Source: an uncultured Victivallales bacterium (GTDB taxonomy: Bacteria > Verrucomicrobiota > Lentisphaeria > Victivallales > UBA1829). Taken from it: a stretch of 44,743 nucleotides of DNA. The position numbers and the translations under genes were made by a program. The notes beneath the pieces were generated by a model. It was not told the origin of the DNA. It was given only the letters and a program-made list of their open reading frames with translations, and made no database searches. The stretch's first letter is position 1, and each line of letters starts with the position of its first letter. The DNA lies in the NCBI GenBank assembly GCA_944390735.1, contig CALXRL010000083.1:1-44743 (forward strand), given 5' to 3'. This document shows, one piece after another, positions 42,105 through 44,743 of this stretch.

Positions 42105-43202
42105 ATGGAAGAATGGATCGCCGGATTTGGAGAAGTGATGCTGCGCCTGGCCCCCGCGGGAAAGACCCGGCTGGCCCAGGCTTTGCCCGGAACTCTGGAA
42201 GCCACATTCGGAGGAGGGGAGGCAAATGTCTGCGCCTCCCTCGCGATGCTGGGAGAAAAGAGCCGTTATCTGACGGCCCTGCCGGAGAATCCGGTCAGCG
42301 GCGCATTTGCGGCGCAGCTGCGGGGACTGGGGGTGGACGTCAGCCGGATTCTGTACCGGAAGAACGGACGCATGGGAGTCTATTATGCGGAACACGGCGC
42401 GGCACAGCGCGGATCAAATGTGGTGTACGACCGGGAGCATTCCGTGATCTCGGAGTGCGGACCGGAAGAGTATGATTTCGATGCCATGCTGGAGCATTGC
42501 AGACATCTTCATGTGACGGGAATCACTCCGGCACTCAGCGAAAAAGCGTTCCAATCCACGCTGGCCATCGTGAAATACGCCTCGGACCGGGGGATCCGGA
42601 TCTCCTGCGACCTGAATTTCCGGAAAAAACTCTGGCGCTGGAAAAACGGTTGCGCTCCAAAGGAGCTTGCCGCGGAGTGCATGGAACAGATTGTGAAATA
42701 CGCCGATATCATCATCGGTAATGAAGAAGATGCCTCGGATGTGTTCGGCATCACGTCGGAAGGGACATCGGTCGAGAGCGGGAAAATCAACATTGCCGGT
42801 TACGGCGAGGTGGCACGAAAACTTTCCGCCCGGTTCCCGAAGGCGGCGTATGTCGCCATCACCCTGCGCGAAAGCTATTCCGCCGATCACAACAACTGGG
42901 GCGGAATGCTGTTTGAAAAAGCCTCCGGAAAGGTGTTTTTCGCACCGCTGAACGCCGAAGGGGAGTATGCTCCGTACGAGATCCGCAACATCGTCGACCG
43001 CTTCGGGGGAGGAGATTCCTTCTGCGCCGGACTGATTTTTGCCCTGAACAGCACGGAATTCCGCGCTCCGGAAAAAGCGATCCGTTTTGCGGCGGCGTCA
43101 AGCTGTCTGAAGCATTCGATCAAAGGGGACTACAACTATTCGAGCCGGGAAGAGGTGATCGCCCTGATGAACGGCAACGCATCGGGACGCGTGAAACGCT
43201 GA
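42105..43202 (+). CDS. PfkB-family sugar kinase, 2-keto-3-deoxygluconate kinase-like
   Basis: A 365-residue ribokinase/PfkB-fold kinase. FGGGEANVCASLAMLG (about 35-50) is the N-terminal signature, DLNFRKKLW is the central one typical of KdgK, and DRFGGGDSFCAG holds the catalytic base D304. The protein probably phosphorylates a 2-keto-3-deoxy sugar acid, the product of the next gene's reaction. ATG 42105 is preferred over a GTG at 42099 because AGGAG (42091-42095) is then at 9-nt spacing. It is divergent from the IclR regulator and co-transcribed with the dehydratase 16 nt downstream. No aldolase lies within the window. Confidence 0.87.
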   Translation: MEEWIAGFGEVMLRLAPAGKTRLAQALPGTLEATFGGGEANVCASLAMLGEKSRYLTALPENPVSGAFAAQLRGLGVDVSRILYRKNGRMGVYYAEHGAAQRGSNVVYDREHSVISECGPEEYDFDAMLEHCRHLHVTGITPALSEKAFQSTLAIVKYASDRGIRISCDLNFRKKLWRWKNGCAPKELAAECMEQIVKYADIIIGNEEDASDVFGITSEGTSVESGKINIAGYGEVARKLSARFPKAAYVAITLRESYSADHNNWGGMLFEKASGKVFFAPLNAEGEYAPYEIRNIVDRFGGGDSFCAGLIFALNSTEFRAPEKAIRFAAASSCLKHSIKGDYNYSSREEVIALMNGNASGRVKR

Positions 43203-43218
43203 AGAGGAGATTTCCGGA

Positions 43219-44382
43219 ATGAAAATTACACGGATCGAACCGATTCTTGTGGGGGCGCCGACGCCCGGAGTGGGACTGCTTTCAAGCCGCAACTATCTGT
43301 ACGTGAAAGTTCATACCGATGAAGGTCTCTGCGGCCTGGGGGAAGGAACCCTTGAAAGTCATGACAATTCGGTACTTGGAGCCTTGAAGGACATCGAACA
43401 GCTGGTTCTCGGAGAGGATCCCCGGCGGATCGAATATCTGACGCAGAAGATGGTCAGGCAGCTTTTCTGGAAGGGCGGGGTCATCAAAGGTTCGGCAGTC
43501 GCGGCAGTAGAGCTGGGGTTGTGGGACATTCTGGGGAAATCGCTGGGACAGCCGGTCTACAAACTTCTCGGCGGAGCGTGTCGCGACAAGATGCGCGTTT
43601 ATGTCAACGGCTGGAGCGGCGGATCGCTGGATCCGGTTGTCATCCGGGAGAAGGCTCAGATCGCGATGGCGGCGGGGTATGATGCGTTCAAATTCAGTCT
43701 GGCGCTGCCGGTCTGGCCGTTGAATGATCCGGGAAATCTCCGGAAAATCCGGAAGGCGGCGGAGACGATCCGGGAGACGATCGGGCCGGAGGCTCTGCTG
43801 ATGTTCGATGGTCACGGGCGGTATGATGCCGATCTGGCCATTCGAATCGGGAAGCTGTTTGAGCCGTTGGATTTCACCTTTTTCGAAGAGCCGTGTCAGC
43901 CGGAGGATGAGGAGGGGCTTGCAAAAGTCGCCGCCAGAGTGAACATTCCGATTGCAACGGGAGAACGTCTCTCGTTTCTGCCGGAGTTCAAGCGTCTTCT
44001 GACCCGGAACTGTGCGAGTGTGATTCAGCCGGATCTGGGGCATTCCTGCGGATTCGGAACCGCATTGAAAGCGGCTCGTCTGGCGGAGGCGTTCAACGCA
44101 TTTGTTGCGCCGCATGGACCGATGAGTCCGGTCATTACAACCATATCTCTTCATCTGGATGCGATTCTGCCGAACTTTCTGATTCAGGAGCGTCTTTTCC
44201 TGAACGACTGGCGCAATGAAGTCATTACGGAGCCGCTCAAAGTGGAAAACGGCTACCTTTCGCTCAATGACAAGCCGGGATGGGGAATTGAATTGAACGA
44301 GGATGTTTGCAAGGCGCATCCGGCGATTGATCCGTATACGCCGAGACTCTATCGAGCGGATGGGGCGGTCTGCGACTGGTGA
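43219..44382 (+). CDS. enolase-superfamily sugar-acid dehydratase, D-galactonate dehydratase-like
   Basis: A 387-residue member of the mandelate racemase/muconate lactonizing group. Metal and catalytic residues visible are D197 and H199 (MFDGHGRYD), E223/E224 (FFEEPCQP), E249 (ATGERLS) and H299 (APHGPMSP). The D-x-H pair and the late His match DgoD-type dehydratases that convert an aldonate to a 2-keto-3-deoxy acid. The exact sugar (galactonate, or another epimer) is not certain. AAGAGGAG precedes the ATG. It pairs with the upstream KDG-kinase-like gene. The gene ends with three in-frame stop codons in a row (TGA TAA TAG, 44380-44388). Confidence 0.87.
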   Translation: MKITRIEPILVGAPTPGVGLLSSRNYLYVKVHTDEGLCGLGEGTLESHDNSVLGALKDIEQLVLGEDPRRIEYLTQKMVRQLFWKGGVIKGSAVAAVELGLWDILGKSLGQPVYKLLGGACRDKMRVYVNGWSGGSLDPVVIREKAQIAMAAGYDAFKFSLALPVWPLNDPGNLRKIRKAAETIRETIGPEALLMFDGHGRYDADLAIRIGKLFEPLDFTFFEEPCQPEDEEGLAKVAARVNIPIATGERLSFLPEFKRLLTRNCASVIQPDLGHSCGFGTALKAARLAEAFNAFVAPHGPMSPVITTISLHLDAILPNFLIQERLFLNDWRNEVITEPLKVENGYLSLNDKPGWGIELNEDVCKAHPAIDPYTPRLYRADGAVCDW

Positions 44383-44388
44383 TAATAG

Positions 44389-44743
44389 TGCAGGTTCATG
44401 ACGAGCTTCGCTCCAGCTGAACAAGCTGGCCGCCGGAGGCAGAGGAACGGCGGAGCCGTATCCATGGTGCAGGTCTGTGACCTGCTTCGGTCCAGCTGAA
44501 TAAGCTGGCCGCCGGAGGCAAAAAAGATCCCGGAGGGACAAGAAAAAAAATCATGTTGCAAGTCTGTGATGAGCTTCGGTCCAGCTGAATAAGCTGGCCG
44601 CCGGAGGCAGAGGATCGGCGAAGCCGCATCCATGGTGCAGGTCTGTGAAGTGCTTCAGTCCAGCGGAATAAGCTGCCCGCCGGAGGCAAAAGAGTTCCCG
44701 GAGTGACAAGAAAAAAATCATGTTGCAAGTCTGTGATGAGCTT
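44389..44743. repeat. alternating tandem repeat, 79/88-nt units
   Basis: Four full units and the start of a fifth, beginning at 44389, 44468, 44557, 44636 and 44724. All share a core of about 50 nt (start TGCARGT, then CTTCGGTCCAGCTGAAT, ending GCCGCCGGAGGCA). Tails alternate: units 1 and 3 end in AGGaaCGGCGgAGCCG-type text and CCATGG; units 2 and 4 end in TCCCGGAG, a poly-A run and TCATGT. The higher-order period is about 168 nt. Each core carries a hairpin CCAGCT-gaata-AGCTGG, and unit 2 also GCAGGTC-tgt-GACCTGC. Frames are open on the minus strand only because the unit lacks stops there. The array runs past the window end. Confidence 0.85.

Noticed and set aside
44349..44728. Open frames on the minus strand through the terminal repeat
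   Set aside because: The translation repeats with the DNA unit (LRRPAYSAGPK and similar) and there is no ribosome binding site. It is repeat DNA without stops.
44389..44743. CRISPR array
   Set aside because: Units are 79 and 88 nt with most of the unit repeated and only tails differing in two classes. There are no unique spacers and no cas genes.
1..44743. tRNA or rRNA genes
   Set aside because: No cloverleaf with GTTC-type T-loop and CCA end, and no rRNA-like sequence, was noticed. A computed search (tRNAscan-SE) was not possible.

Overview
The window is a chromosomal segment of about 57% GC that most resembles Lentisphaerota (Victivallis-like) bacteria. This is inferred from content, because no rRNA or other phylogenetic marker is present. 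The pointers are a type IV pseudopilin-like protein with an FTLIE N-terminus and a C-terminal H-X9-DG motif, hybrid GntR/LacI-type regulators beside secreted glycoside hydrolases and sugar transport, and Gram-negative envelope genes (Aas-type lysophospholipid acyltransferase, lspA, PpiD-like foldase). No tRNA, rRNA, CRISPR array, prophage or intact insertion sequence was seen.

Left part (0-4 kb, minus strand): a glycerophosphodiester phosphodiesterase, a DJ-1/PfpI protein, an EamA transporter and a membrane protein of unknown function, after a gene-free left edge. 4.2-10.4 kb (plus): a carbohydrate locus made of a GntR/LacI regulator, a translationally coupled pseudopilin and two paralogous secreted clan GH-A-like hydrolases. 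10.5-14 kb: a second GntR/LacI regulator divergent from an MFS sugar transporter plus a histidine phosphatase; three copies of one 17-nt box lie between the divergent promoters.

14-23 kb (plus): a PpiD/SurA-like foldase, spermidine synthesis (an unusual double-length SpeD, then SpeE), a Gld-like ABC system (ATPase, fused permease/GldG, DUF4340) and trmB. 23-26.6 kb (minus): a QueG-like iron-sulfur protein, two small secreted or lipid-anchored proteins, and a gene-free block of about 1.2 kb. 26.6-28.3 kb: DUF3793, flavodoxin and DUF2325 in one operon with two identical-spacing dyads (ATTAG-N6-CTAAT) around its promoter, closed by a strong terminator.

28.4-34 kb: a NagD-like HAD phosphatase, a methyltransferase, a glycyl-radical-enzyme activase without its partner, the cluster traR/dksA-lspA-miaA, and a LysM protein. 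34-40.5 kb: a three-domain Aas protein, a LacI regulator and a secreted deacetylase-like protein. 41-44.4 kb: an IclR regulator (with a PNPOx-family gene) divergent from a PfkB KDG-kinase-like gene and a galactonate-dehydratase-like gene, which together look like part of a 2-keto-3-deoxy sugar acid route. The window ends in an alternating 79/88-nt tandem repeat.

Overall the region combines housekeeping genes with at least four locally regulated carbohydrate modules. All functions are read from motifs and context; none was checked by database search.
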